From: Pseudarthrobacter phenanthrenivorans
GTDB lineage: Bacteria; Actinomycetota; Actinomycetes; Actinomycetales; Micrococcaceae
Length of the DNA stretch: 64,000 nt
Direction: 5' to 3'
NCBI RefSeq assembly: GCF_000813845.1
Contig: NZ_JWTB01000004.1
Location: forward strand, 1 to 64,000
Shown: positions 9,463-18,084 of the stretch, one piece after another
Layout: every line of letters begins with the position of its first letter
How positions within the stretch are numbered: the first letter of the stretch is position 1
Translations under genes and position numbers: made by a program
Notes under the pieces: generated by a model
What the model saw: only the letters and a program-made list of their open reading frames with translations
Told to the model about the DNA's origin: nothing
The model's database searches: none

Positions 9463-10293
9463 ATGTCCGACGGCGAATCCACCCTCAGCCAGGCAGCAGA
9501 CGCTGTCGAGGAGGCGTCCAACCATAAGGTACTGGACGTCCTGGCGCGCGCCGGGTTCGCCGTCATGGCCCTGCTCCACATCATCGTGGGGGTGATCGCC
9601 ATTGCCATCGCGTTGGGCCATTCCGGTGAGGCCGAGGCCACGGGTGCCATCGCGCAGCTGGCCGACAACCCATGGGGTCCGGTGGTCATGTGGGGCTGCG
9701 TGGTGGCGTGCCTGGGCCTGGCGCTGTGGCAGGCCAGCGAGGCAACCCTGCGGATGCGCGGCGAACCACGCAAGGTCCGGATCGCGAAACTCATTTCCTC
9801 CGGCTTCCTGGCCATCGCCTACGGCAGCGTGGGGCTCAGCTTCGCGGGCTTCGCCGTGGGCCTCCGCGGCGACTCCGGCGACAGCACACGCGACTTCAGC
9901 GCGGCACTGATGGACCAGCCGCTGGGACTGTGGGTGCTGGTAGCGGTGGGGCTGACCATCATCGGCATTGGCGTCTACTTCGTGGTCAAGGGCGTCTCGC
10001 GCGGGTTCAAGAAAGAGGAGCTTTTCCACTTCAACGGAACACGGCGGGGCAGGGTCATCGATTCCCTCGGCGCCGTGGGCCATGTGGCCAAAGGCGTTGC
10101 CCTGGGCCTTACCGGGCTGTTGTTCATCATTGCCGCCGCAAAACACAGCCCCGAAGAAAACACCGGCCTCGATGGCAGCCTCAAGGCGTTGCAGGGGCAT
10201 CCGTTCGGGCCCACGCTGCTGGTGGCAATCGGCGCCGGCTTCATCGCGTACGGGATCTTCGCCCTGATCAGGGCCCGGTTCGGACGTATGTAG
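9463..10293 (+). CDS. DUF1206 domain-containing membrane protein
   Basis: Protein of 276 aa with six hydrophobic segments arranged as three similar two-helix units, the DUF1206 pattern. Each unit opens with a similar phrase: VLDVLARAGFAVMALLHIIV (about 24-43), IAKLISSGFLAIAYGSVGLS (near 106-125), and VIDSLGAVGHVAKGVALGLT (near 198-217). Function unknown; it should be in the cytoplasmic membrane. It starts 3 nt after the preceding small gene, so the two form one unit. Confidence 0.82.
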   Translation: MSDGESTLSQAADAVEEASNHKVLDVLARAGFAVMALLHIIVGVIAIAIALGHSGEAEATGAIAQLADNPWGPVVMWGCVVACLGLALWQASEATLRMRGEPRKVRIAKLISSGFLAIAYGSVGLSFAGFAVGLRGDSGDSTRDFSAALMDQPLGLWVLVAVGLTIIGIGVYFVVKGVSRGFKKEELFHFNGTRRGRVIDSLGAVGHVAKGVALGLTGLLFIIAAAKHSPEENTGLDGSLKALQGHPFGPTLLVAIGAGFIAYGIFALIRARFGRM

Positions 10294-10321
10294 TCCTGCG
10301 GTTTATGGGTAGGAAGGACGT

Positions 10322-11563
10322 ATGACCCAGCAGCTGAGCCTTCTCTCCGCCGTCACCGGAAGCGCCGGGCAGGCCTTTGCTGCCCTGTTCCGGCTCCTGA
10401 AAATCGCCCGGCCCGACCGGCCCATCCACCCCGAGGGACTGGGGCTCGCCGGGACCCTGGCCAGGACCGGCAACCCAGCGGGACCCAGCGGCATCGACTG
10501 GCTGGACACCGCCGGAACCGACCAGGTGGTAGCCCGCTTCTCGCGGTCCCTGGGGCTGCCGCAGGCGCTGCCCGACATCCTGGGCCTCGCGCTCCGCGTT
10601 TCACCGTCGCGGGGTGCGGACGCTAAGGGTGCGGACCCCGGGGGCACCGACTCCAGGGACACCGCCGCCGGCCCCGCCGACGTCCTGTTCGCCTCCACCG
10701 GCTGGGGACTTCCGGGCCGGTTCCTGCTGATGCCGCGGCTGGATGTTGCCGGAGCGGCCATGACCACGCTGATGCCGTACCGCGGCCGGAACGGACCCGT
10801 GCTGTTGGGGCTGCGGACCCGCAGCCTCCCGGCCGGATCCCTTGCCTCCGGCGAGTGGGTGCTTGCCCTGCAATGGGCGGCGCCGGGTGGCCGCTGGCGC
10901 GAATGCGGTGAGCTGCGGCTGACCGCGGGCGCCGACCCTGCGGACATCCCGCTGCGGTTCGACCCCCTCGAAAACCAGCCGTCCGGAGCCCGGACGTACG
11001 CGTGGAGCCGGCGGCTGCGGAAGCCGTCCTACCGGGCCGCCCGGCGGCCCGCACCTCCCGCCGTCGGACGCCCGGCGGAACGGGCCCCAGAGCAGAGCAC
11101 CACCGGAAGGAACTCCATGTCCACCGTCTCGCAGTTGTTCGAATGCCCCTCCGCGGACGTCTGGCGGGTCATCGCCGACGGCTGGCTGTATTCGGGCTGG
11201 GTGGTGGGCGCCTCCAGGATCAGGGACGTGGACGCCGAGTGGCCCGGGCTTGGAGCGCACCTCCACCACTCGGTGGGCGCCTGGCCACTGGTGATCAACG
11301 ACAGCACCCGCGTCACCGCTGTGGAGCCCGGGCGCACGATGGAGCTGGTGGCGCGCGGCTGGCCGATGGGCGAGGCCAAGGTGGACATCACCCTTGAGGA
11401 CCGGGGCAGCCAGTGCCTGGTGACCATCGCCGAAGATGCCATCCGTGGCCCCGGCAAGCTGATGCCGAAATTCCTGCGGGACCCGATGATTTCGGCCCGG
11501 AACCGCGAGACACTGCGCCGCCTGGAACTGATGGCCATCGGGGGCGCAGGCAAACCCAAATAG
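10322..11563 (+). CDS. Fused ORF: catalase-like/unknown N-terminal part plus SRPBCC domain
   Basis: One open frame of 413 aa covers two unlike parts. Residues 1-265 resemble small catalase-fold or phosphodiesterase-annotated actinobacterial proteins (weak recognition) and include a low-complexity G/A/D insert near 98-118. Residues 266-413 form an SRPBCC (START/polyketide-cyclase) ligand-binding domain (MSTVSQLFECPSADVWRVIA...). An ATG at 11117 opens the second part and has a good ribosome site, GGAAGGAACTCC, so internal initiation may give a separate 148-aa SRPBCC protein. No stop codon separates the parts. The 5' start at 10322 follows GGAAGGACGT. Confidence 0.65.
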   Translation: MTQQLSLLSAVTGSAGQAFAALFRLLKIARPDRPIHPEGLGLAGTLARTGNPAGPSGIDWLDTAGTDQVVARFSRSLGLPQALPDILGLALRVSPSRGADAKGADPGGTDSRDTAAGPADVLFASTGWGLPGRFLLMPRLDVAGAAMTTLMPYRGRNGPVLLGLRTRSLPAGSLASGEWVLALQWAAPGGRWRECGELRLTAGADPADIPLRFDPLENQPSGARTYAWSRRLRKPSYRAARRPAPPAVGRPAERAPEQSTTGRNSMSTVSQLFECPSADVWRVIADGWLYSGWVVGASRIRDVDAEWPGLGAHLHHSVGAWPLVINDSTRVTAVEPGRTMELVARGWPMGEAKVDITLEDRGSQCLVTIAEDAIRGPGKLMPKFLRDPMISARNRETLRRLELMAIGGAGKPK

Positions 11564-11586
11564 CGCAGGCGGGTTAAACCGTTAAA

Positions 11587-11626
11587 AGCAGGAACCGCGG
11601 CACCGTCCGGTACCGCGGTTCCTGCT
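11587..11626. terminator. Bidirectional hairpin terminator
   Basis: AGCAGGAACCGCGGCACC pairs with its complement after a GTCC loop, with one mismatch over 18 bp. It lies between the convergent SRPBCC-fusion and flavoprotein genes. Confidence 0.75.
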
Positions 11627-11636
11627 GTTCCAGCTC

Positions 11637-13103
11637 CTAGACCTGGGCGGACACGCCGTCACGAGAGATGTCCACCATGTCCTCGCGCGGCACCACCTTG
11701 ATGCGCTCACGGGTGACCTCGACACCGTGCGAGCCGCCGGCCTCCGTGGCCGCCGCGCCCAGGGCGAGCTCGTGTGCGTCCAGTGCCAGCCAGCCTTCCC
11801 AGGAGGTGAACTTCACGCCGCGTGAATCGAGGAGGTCAACGACGGCGTCCTCCGCGGGAACGGTGGCGACGGGCAGGTTTTCGCGGTCTTCCAGCAGGTA
11901 GGTCACGGTCTCCAGGGCGTCACCCTTGGTGTGGCCGATCAGGCCCACCGGTCCCCGCTTGATCCAGCCCGTGGCGTAGAGGCCCGGCACATGCTGGCCT
12001 GATGCATCCAGGACGCGGCCGCCGTCGTTCGTGACGACGCCCTTCTTGTGGTCGAACTCGACGTCCGGCAGGGCGGAGCCGAAGTAGCCGATGGCGCGGT
12101 AGACGGCCTGGACGGGGTAGTCCACGAACTCGCCGGTGCCGCGGGCGTTGCCGGTGCCGTCCAGTTCGGTGCGCTCGAACTTGATGCCGGCCACCTTGCC
12201 CGGGGTCTCGGCGTCGTCGTAGATCTCCACCGGGCTGTGCAGGAAGTGCAGGTGCAGGCGGCGGGAGGCCTTGAGCTCGGAGAGGTCCTCGGGCTGCTCG
12301 GCGATCCAGTTGGTGAGCGTGCCCACCATGGTCTTGGTCTGGTTGTTGGTCTGGATCTGGCGGTCCGATTCCTCGTCGAACTCGAAGTCCTCCGGGTACA
12401 GGATGATGTCCACGTCCTTGGAGTGGGACAGTTCGCGCAGCTCCAGCGGGGTGAACTTCACCTGGGCGGGACCGCGGCGGCCGAAGACGTGCACGTCGGT
12501 GACGGGCGAGGCCTTCAGGCCGGCGTAGACGTTGTCCGGAATCTCGGTGCTGAGCAGTTCTTCGGGGTGCTTGGACAGGACGCGGGCCACGTCCAGGGCC
12601 ACGTTGCCGTTGCCGATCACGGCGATTTCCTTGGCCTCCAGCGGCCATTCGCGCGGCACGTCCGGGTGGCCGTCGTACCAGGACACGAAGTCGGCGCCGC
12701 CGAACGAGCCCTCCAGCTCGATGCCGGGAATGTTCAGGTCCGCATCCTTGATGGCGCCGGTGGCGAAGATGACGGCGTCATAGTGGGTGCGCAGGTCCTC
12801 GATGGTGAGGTCGGTGCCGTAGTCCACGTTGCCGAAGAAGCGGATGTCGCCGCGGTCCAGTACCTTGTGCAGCGCGTTGACGATGCCCTTGATGCGGGGG
12901 TGGTCCGGCGCCACGCCGTAGCGGATCAGGCCGTAGGGTGCCGGGTAGCGGTCAAAGAGGTCGATGCTGACGGTCAGCTCGCCGCTCTTGACGGCTTCGC
13001 TCTTGGTGAGGATGTCAGCGGCGTAAACGCCGGCCGGGCCGGAGCCCACGACGGCGACGCGCAGCGGACGTTCGGCAGAACCTACGGAGGTGCTTGATGA
13101 CAC
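11637..13103 (-). CDS. FAD-dependent ferredoxin--NADP+ reductase-like protein (FprA type)
   Basis: Flavoprotein of 488 aa similar to adrenodoxin reductase/FprA. The FAD-binding VAVVGSGPAGVYAADIL is at about 16-32 and the NADPH-binding VIGNGNVALDVARVL is near 160-175. Such enzymes pass electrons from NADPH to ferredoxin. It sits 23 nt downstream of the siroheme synthase gene in the same direction, with AAAGGAACACAGCC before its GTG start. The likely role is supplying reduced ferredoxin to the siroheme-dependent CysI encoded 10 kb away; this is inference from context. Confidence 0.85.
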   Translation of the reverse strand: MSSSTSVGSAERPLRVAVVGSGPAGVYAADILTKSEAVKSGELTVSIDLFDRYPAPYGLIRYGVAPDHPRIKGIVNALHKVLDRGDIRFFGNVDYGTDLTIEDLRTHYDAVIFATGAIKDADLNIPGIELEGSFGGADFVSWYDGHPDVPREWPLEAKEIAVIGNGNVALDVARVLSKHPEELLSTEIPDNVYAGLKASPVTDVHVFGRRGPAQVKFTPLELRELSHSKDVDIILYPEDFEFDEESDRQIQTNNQTKTMVGTLTNWIAEQPEDLSELKASRRLHLHFLHSPVEIYDDAETPGKVAGIKFERTELDGTGNARGTGEFVDYPVQAVYRAIGYFGSALPDVEFDHKKGVVTNDGGRVLDASGQHVPGLYATGWIKRGPVGLIGHTKGDALETVTYLLEDRENLPVATVPAEDAVVDLLDSRGVKFTSWEGWLALDAHELALGAAATEAGGSHGVEVTRERIKVVPREDMVDISRDGVSAQV

Positions 13104-13126
13104 GGCTGTGTTCCTTTTGTTCGGTC

Positions 13127-14383
13127 TTAGGCGGAGAGGACGCGGGGCTTGTTCGGGGTGGTGGTGCTGTAGTCAGCGGTTTTGAAGTGCGACGGCGCGA
13201 ACGGGCTCACGCGCACCACGTCACCGATGACAATCACGGCAGGATTTGCGACGCCGGCCGCCTGGGCCTGGTCGGCGATGGAACCGAGCGTGCCGATGGT
13301 GACGCGCTGGTCCGGCAAATAGCCGTTTTCCACGATACCAACAGGGGTGTCGGCGGGCAGTCCGGCTTCGCCCAGCGCGGACGCGGATTGGCGCAGCTGG
13401 CCGACGCCCATCAGCAGGACGATGGTGTGGTCGGCGCGGGCGGGGACCTCGGAGAGTTCCTCGTGGCCGGTGACCACGCTGAAGCCCTTGGCCAGGCCGC
13501 GGTGGGTGACGGGAATGCCTGCCGCGGCGGGAACCGAGATCGCGGAGGTGACGCCGGAAACCACTTCCACCTCCACGCCGTGCTGCCGGCAGTATTCGGC
13601 TTCCTCGCCGCCGCGGCCCAGCACGTAGGGGTCGCCGCCCTTGAGCCGGACCACGCGGTGGCCCTTGAGGGCTTCCTCCACCAGGACGCGGTTGATCTCT
13701 GCCTGCGGCACGGGGTGGTGGCCGGGGGTTTTGCCCACTTCGATGACGCGGACGTCGGGGGCGAGTTCGTTCAGGAGTTCCCGCGGGCCGAGGCGGTCGG
13801 CCACCACGACGTCCGCCTGGCCCAGGAGGCGGCGGCCGCGGACGGTGATGAGGCCGGTGTCCCCGGGTCCACCGCCGACGAGGGCAACGCTTCCCCGGTG
13901 CGCACGGCGGCGGCGCAGCGGCAGGTCGCCGGTTTCCAGGGCCGTGGCGACCGCGTCTCGGACGGCCATGGCGCGGCGCGGGTCTCCCCCGGCGTTGACG
14001 GCGATCTTGACGTCGTCCACGTGGGCAACGGCGGGGGTCCAGGCGGCAGAAGCTTCATGGTTGGAGGCGTTGACGCACCAGACCCGCTGCGCCTCGGCGT
14101 CGGCCGATACCCGGGCATCCACCCCGGGATCCCCGGTGGCGGTCTGGACGAACCAGACGCCGTCGACGTCCTTGGAGTCATACGGGCGCGCTTCCCAGGT
14201 GAGCAGGCCGGCGTCGGCCATGTCCTGCAGCGCGGGTGAGGCAACCGGAGCCACGACGGTGACCACGGCACCGGCGTCGAGCAGCCCCTTGGCGCGGCGG
14301 GCAGCAACGGGGCCGCCGCCCACCACCAGCACGGGACGGCCAAGCAGCCGCAGCGCGGTGGGGTAAATATCCTGAATTGCCAT
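13127..14383 (-). CDS. cobA: Two-domain siroheme synthase: precorrin-2 dehydrogenase + uroporphyrinogen-III C-methyltransferase
   Basis: Protein of 418 aa with CysG-like order. Residues 1-155 form a NAD-binding sirohydrochlorin/precorrin-2 dehydrogenase domain (VVGGGPVAARR near 20-30). Residues about 163-410 form the SAM-dependent methyltransferase (VALVGGGPGDTGLITVRG, then VRLKGGDPYVLGRGGEE). It makes sirohydrochlorin from uroporphyrinogen III; iron insertion is probably done by the chelatase encoded at 24738-25607. The ATG has no ribosome site but is preceded six bases upstream by a -10-like TACCGT, so the message is probably leaderless. First gene of an operon with the FprA-like gene. Confidence 0.92.
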   Translation of the reverse strand: MAIQDIYPTALRLLGRPVLVVGGGPVAARRAKGLLDAGAVVTVVAPVASPALQDMADAGLLTWEARPYDSKDVDGVWFVQTATGDPGVDARVSADAEAQRVWCVNASNHEASAAWTPAVAHVDDVKIAVNAGGDPRRAMAVRDAVATALETGDLPLRRRRAHRGSVALVGGGPGDTGLITVRGRRLLGQADVVVADRLGPRELLNELAPDVRVIEVGKTPGHHPVPQAEINRVLVEEALKGHRVVRLKGGDPYVLGRGGEEAEYCRQHGVEVEVVSGVTSAISVPAAAGIPVTHRGLAKGFSVVTGHEELSEVPARADHTIVLLMGVGQLRQSASALGEAGLPADTPVGIVENGYLPDQRVTIGTLGSIADQAQAAGVANPAVIVIGDVVRVSPFAPSHFKTADYSTTTPNKPRVLSA

Positions 14384-14389
14384 GGATCA

Positions 14390-14419
14390 ACGGTAGGTCC
14401 GCGTCACATTCGCCCACAA
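14390..14419 (-). promoter_or_regulatory. Leaderless promoter of cobA with sulfur-gene motif
   Basis: On the minus strand: -35 TTGTGG (14414-14419), 18 nt, -10 TACCGT (14390-14395), six bases, then ATG. TGTGACGC (14401-14408) lies inside the spacer. The same hexamer geometry occurs at cysI and the sulfonate-binding protein gene. Confidence 0.6.
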
Positions 14420-14470
14420 AGGCCGAGCAACACCAGTTCACGCAAGGTAATGCTGCGTCACAAACGTTCC

Positions 14471-14917
14471 CTAGCCGGAGGTGGCAAGGAACTGCCCCCT
14501 GCGGACGATGAGTCGCTCCAGGTACCGCGCCAGGAAGAGTCGCTCGACGGCGCGGCCCAGGAAACCAAGCGGCGCGCTGAACTCCACCCTGTCGATCATG
14601 ACGCTTCCCGTGGCCGTGGGCGCGAAGTCGTGGACGTGACGGAAGGCCTTGAAGGGGCCCTTGACCTGTTCATCCGTGAAGCTGTGCGGGTAGTCGAACG
14701 CGGTAACGCGGCTGGTCATGGTGAGCGGTATGCCGAAGTGCCTGGCCCGCCAGGTGACGTCCTGGCCGTCGCCGATCAGTCCGCTGGTGACGCCTTTCAC
14801 GGCCCGCTCCCCCGCTTGTTTTTGGGAGACGAGGTGCAGGTCGATGCTGCGCGCCCGGTCGAAGAGCTGCTCCACGGGGAGCGCGGATACGGTGCGGCAC
14901 TCGAAGCTCGCGGTCAT
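14471..14917 (-). CDS. SRPBCC family protein
   Basis: Protein of 148 aa with the START/SRPBCC fold pattern: an N-terminal strand with FECRTVSALPVEQLFDRARS, a central WRARHFGIPLTMTSRVTAFD, and a C-terminal helix ending ERLIVRRGQF. Members bind hydrophobic ligands in a deep pocket; no ligand can be named. It stands alone, divergent from nothing nearby, with a leaderless-type -10 just upstream. Confidence 0.8.
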   Translation of the reverse strand: MTASFECRTVSALPVEQLFDRARSIDLHLVSQKQAGERAVKGVTSGLIGDGQDVTWRARHFGIPLTMTSRVTAFDYPHSFTDEQVKGPFKAFRHVHDFAPTATGSVMIDRVEFSAPLGFLGRAVERLFLARYLERLIVRRGQFLATSG

Positions 14918-14923
14918 CCGGCC

Positions 14924-14929
14924 AGTCTG
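14924..14929 (-). promoter_or_regulatory. Candidate leaderless -10 element of the SRPBCC gene
   Basis: CAGACT (minus strand) is followed by exactly six bases and the ATG. The 13-mer GGTGGCAGACTGG that contains it also occurs at the menD promoter. Confidence 0.4.
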
Positions 14930-15056
14930 CCACCGTTCTTATCGGGCGTGACGCAGTTGCGTGATTTTCGGGCCTTTGCCGACTGGCAGCCCCCGTGGTT
15001 TGGGGGCCAAGGGCGAGGGGACGGCTAAAAGTGGCGCAAACGCGTCGGGACAGCAG

Positions 15057-15090
15057 AGAGCCCGACGGCGGAAGGTCGCCGTCGGGCTCT
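15057..15090. terminator. Hairpin terminator of the sulfonate ABC operon
   Basis: AGAGCCCGACGGCG pairs perfectly over 14 bp with its complement around a 6-nt loop, just past the permease stop at 15116 (minus strand). The 198-nt gap to the SRPBCC gene holds nothing else I can recognise. Confidence 0.75.
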
Positions 15091-15115
15091 TGCGGTGCGT
15101 TGGGAGGGGGTTTGG

Positions 15116-16081
15116 TCAGCGGGTGCTGCCGGCCAGGAGGCCCCGGCGGCGCAGGAGCCGCTTCTCGATGGGGCCGAACACCAGGAGCTCGATGAGGATG
15201 CCGACGCCAAGGATCAGCAGGATTGCCGCCATGACCACGGACATATCGGACAGCGTCCGGCCCTGGTCCAGGAGGGAGCCCAGGCCGAAGCCGATGGTGC
15301 CGCCCACCGCGATGATTTCCGCGGCCATGAGGGAGCGCCACGAGAACGCCCAGCCCTGCTTGAGGCCACCGAGGTAGCCGGGCAGCGCAGCGGGAAGGAC
15401 CACCTGCAGGGCCATCTGCAGCCGGTTGGCCCCGAGGACGGTGCCCACGCGCCGGTATTGCGGCGGGATCTGGTCCACACCCGAGATCAGGCCGTTGATG
15501 ATGGACGGGATGGCGCCCATGAACACCACGAAGTAGACGGTGGCGTCGGTCAGGCCGAACCAGATGATAGCCGCCGGGACCCATGCCACGGACGGCAGCA
15601 CCTGGAGGCCGGAGATCAGCGGACCGAACGCACGCCGCAGCGGTGCCACCTGCGCCAGCAGCAGGCCCACCGGCGTGGCGATCGCCACCGAAATCAGGAA
15701 GCCCACCACCCCGCGCTGCAGCGACGTCCACATGGATTCCTGCAGCTTGCCTTCACTCCAGAGCGAGCCCATCTGTGCCACCACGTCCAGCGGCCCGGGG
15801 ACCAGGTCGCGGCGCTTCACACCGAGCGAGACGTAGAACTGCCAGACCAGCACCAGGACCACCAGCGCGGCCACGGGGAGCAGGATCCGGCTCCAGTCGA
15901 TCCGGTGCTTGCGGTCGGCGTCGGACTGCAGCGAATCCAGGCCGGATTCAAGCTCCCGCAGGTCCTCATTCCCGGTGGACGTCCTCGTTAGAGCGGCATG
16001 GACGTGTCGGGTTTCGGTGCCCGTGGTTTCGACGGGCTCAACCACCGGCTCCTCCTCGACCATGGGTGGGTTACTTGGCAT
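15116..16081 (-). CDS. ABC transporter permease, aliphatic sulfonate/taurine/nitrate type (SsuC-like)
   Basis: Inner-membrane permease of 321 aa. A long hydrophilic N-terminus (about 65 residues, rich in Glu and Thr) is followed by six hydrophobic segments. The coupling loop is EAA-type, with GWAFSWRSLMAAEIIAVGG near 240-260. Its ATG overlaps the ATPase stop by 11 bp, and GGGAGGAG lies upstream. It forms the channel of the importer with the ATPase and binding protein encoded immediately upstream. The location between siroheme and cys genes points to a sulfur substrate; nitrate cannot be excluded. Confidence 0.88.
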   Translation of the reverse strand: MPSNPPMVEEEPVVEPVETTGTETRHVHAALTRTSTGNEDLRELESGLDSLQSDADRKHRIDWSRILLPVAALVVLVLVWQFYVSLGVKRRDLVPGPLDVVAQMGSLWSEGKLQESMWTSLQRGVVGFLISVAIATPVGLLLAQVAPLRRAFGPLISGLQVLPSVAWVPAAIIWFGLTDATVYFVVFMGAIPSIINGLISGVDQIPPQYRRVGTVLGANRLQMALQVVLPAALPGYLGGLKQGWAFSWRSLMAAEIIAVGGTIGFGLGSLLDQGRTLSDMSVVMAAILLILGVGILIELLVFGPIEKRLLRRRGLLAGSTR

Positions 16082-16796
16082 GGCGGCGAATCTCCTCCCG
16101 CAGCCGGGCGGTGATGACCCCGGTCAGCTGGCCGGCGAGCCCGGCGTCGGTTCGGTGTTCTTCGGTGACGGCCCATTCCTGGACCACGCGGCCGGGACGC
16201 GAGGACAGCAGCAGCACGCGCTGGCCCAGCCGGACGGCTTCGCGGACGTTGTGGGTGACGAAGACGATGGTGCGCCCGGTTTCCTTCCAGATGCGTTCCA
16301 GCTCGTCGTGCAGCAGGTCGCGGGTGATGGCGTCCAGGGCGGCGAACGGTTCGTCCATGAGCAGCAGCTGCCGGTCCTGGGCAAGGGAGCGGGCCAAGGA
16401 GACGCGCTGCCGCATGCCGCCCGAGAGTTCGTGCGGGCGCTTGTCCCCGGCCGAACCGAGGTGCACCAGTTCCAGGAGTTCCTGGGCCTTGGTGCGGCGG
16501 TCGGCCTTGCCCACGCCGCGCAGCTTCAGCGCGAGTTCGATGTTTTCACGGGCGGTAAGCCAGGGGAACAGGGCGGCGTCCTGAAACATGAAGGCGGCAC
16601 CGTCGCTGGGCACTTCCAGGGCGCCCGACGTCGGCGCTTCCAGTCCCGCGATGATGTTCAGGAGGGTGGACTTGCCGCAGCCGGAGGCACCAAGGAGTGC
16701 AACGAACTCGCCTCTCCCGATGTTGGCGTTGACGTCGTCCAGGACCGGGGCGCCGTCGCCGAAGCGCTTGCCCAGGTGTTCCAGTACCACTGGCAT
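16071..16796 (-). CDS. ABC transporter ATP-binding protein (SsuB-like)
   Basis: ATPase of 241 aa with every nucleotide-binding motif intact: Walker A GASGCGKS (36-43), signature LSGGMRQ (124-130), Walker B LLLMDEP (144-150) and the switch His in FVTHN. It belongs to the nitrate/sulfonate/taurine ATPase group. It lies 27 nt after the binding-protein gene and overlaps the permease gene, so the three are one operon. Confidence 0.9.
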   Translation of the reverse strand: MPVVLEHLGKRFGDGAPVLDDVNANIGRGEFVALLGASGCGKSTLLNIIAGLEAPTSGALEVPSDGAAFMFQDAALFPWLTARENIELALKLRGVGKADRRTKAQELLELVHLGSAGDKRPHELSGGMRQRVSLARSLAQDRQLLLMDEPFAALDAITRDLLHDELERIWKETGRTIVFVTHNVREAVRLGQRVLLLSSRPGRVVQEWAVTEEHRTDAGLAGQLTGVITARLREEIRRHAK

Positions 16797-16823
16797 GGTG
16801 GCGTCCTTCAGTAGTTGGGTTGG

Positions 16824-17975
16824 TCAGTCCTGGCCGAGGCCGGCCGCTGAAATCTTGTCGGTGCTGCCGGTGACCCCGTTGAGTGCGCGGAGGTCGAAGA
16901 GGCCGTTGATGTCGGCGTTCCTGGTGGTTCCTGCATCCACACCGTCCTGCAGCAGCTTGGGGTAGCTGCCGGCCAGCGGGTCGAGGGTGAAGGTGATGTT
17001 CGCCAGCGACCTGGCCAGGACGTCCTTCGGCAGTGCCGCGCCGGCGGTTTCCTGCAGGGCGGCGTTGATGAGGTTCGCCTTCTCGTCGGCCGGGGCCGAG
17101 TTGAGCCAGGCCACCGACTCCGCATTGCCCTTGATCAGGGCCTTGACGGTGTCCGGGTGGTCGGCGGCGAACTTCTGGTTCACGATCAGGATGGTGGTGG
17201 GGAACTCGCCGGGCTTGCCGGTGCCGGTTCCGTCCCACAGGTCTTTTTCATCCACCAGGACTTTGGCTCCGGCGGTGAGCACCAGTCGGGACGCCCACGG
17301 TTCAGGCAACCACGCGCCGTCGATCTTTCCGTCCTGGAACAGCTTGAGCGTCTGGGCGTTGTCCGTGGGGTTGATGGCGACGTCGCCGCTGCCGTCCACG
17401 TTGGTCTTGTAGCCCTGCCTGGTCAGCCAGGCCCGGAGCGCCACATCCTGGGTGCCGCCGAGCTGCGGCGTCGCCAGGGTTTTCCCCTTCAGGTCCGCGG
17501 CCGAGGTGATCCCCGGCTTGACCACCAGCTGAGCACCGCCGGCCGCGGCGCCGGCAATCACGCGCACGGACTGGCCCTGGCTTTTGGCGAACGAGTTGAT
17601 GGCGGGGTTGGGGCCGATGTAGGCGGCGTCGATGGCGCCGGCGTTCAGGGCTTCGATGGCGGCCGGGCCGGCGTTGAAGGTCTCGGTACTGAGCCGGGTG
17701 CTGCCCAGGGCATCGGCCAGGAATTCCTTTTTGACGCCTACCAGGGCGGCGGCGTGCGTGACGTTGCCGAAGTAGCCGAGCTTCAGTTCGGCGGCAGGGC
17801 TGGGCTCGGCAGCCTGGGCCTCGGTGTTGCGGGAGACGTTAGACGCCACGATGGCCCCAAAGGCGATCAGCAGGACCAGCCCGAGGGCCAGGGCAGCCTC
17901 GATGGCACGCTTGCGCTTGGGGACCGCGCTTTCGCCTGCCACGATGCGGGTCATCCCGGGCTTGGAACTAGTCAT
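16824..17975 (-). CDS. ABC transporter substrate-binding protein, sulfonate type (SsuA-like)
   Basis: Exported protein of 383 aa. A positively charged N-terminus and one hydrophobic segment (about 25-45, ALALGLVLLIAFGAIVA) form a signal anchor without a lipobox cysteine. The mature part begins near LKLGYFGNVTHAAALVG, the opening strand of NMT1/SsuA-like binding proteins, and continues with typical GAIDAAYIGPNP and GTQDVALRAWL segments. I prefer the ATG at 17975, which sits six bases after a good -10; the frame stays open to 18032. It delivers substrate, likely alkanesulfonate, to the permease and ATPase. Confidence 0.87.
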   Translation of the reverse strand: MTSSKPGMTRIVAGESAVPKRKRAIEAALALGLVLLIAFGAIVASNVSRNTEAQAAEPSPAAELKLGYFGNVTHAAALVGVKKEFLADALGSTRLSTETFNAGPAAIEALNAGAIDAAYIGPNPAINSFAKSQGQSVRVIAGAAAGGAQLVVKPGITSAADLKGKTLATPQLGGTQDVALRAWLTRQGYKTNVDGSGDVAINPTDNAQTLKLFQDGKIDGAWLPEPWASRLVLTAGAKVLVDEKDLWDGTGTGKPGEFPTTILIVNQKFAADHPDTVKALIKGNAESVAWLNSAPADEKANLINAALQETAGAALPKDVLARSLANITFTLDPLAGSYPKLLQDGVDAGTTRNADINGLFDLRALNGVTGSTDKISAAGLGQD

Positions 17976-17981
17976 TGTTTC

Positions 17982-18053
17982 ACCATAGGGAGTGGCCCAA
18001 ACCCGTTCAATGACGCGGAAACGGGGGGTCACGCACGTTCATCTAGCGTCACA
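17982..18053 (-). promoter_or_regulatory. Leaderless promoter and TGTGACGC site of the sulfonate operon
   Basis: Minus strand: TGTGACGC (18046-18053), then -35 TTGAAC (18005-18010), 17 nt, -10 TATGGT (17982-17987), six bases and ATG. The octamer also occurs at the cobA and cysI promoters, here placed upstream as an activator site might be. Confidence 0.6.
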
Positions 18054-18084
18054 TTCGGCCGCGCTGCTGCCCGGTTTGGCAGGT

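Noticed and set aside
17976..18032. Longer N-terminus of the sulfonate-binding protein
   Set aside because: The ATG at 17975 is exactly six bases past a good -10, and the extra 19 residues would precede the signal segment with no RBS.
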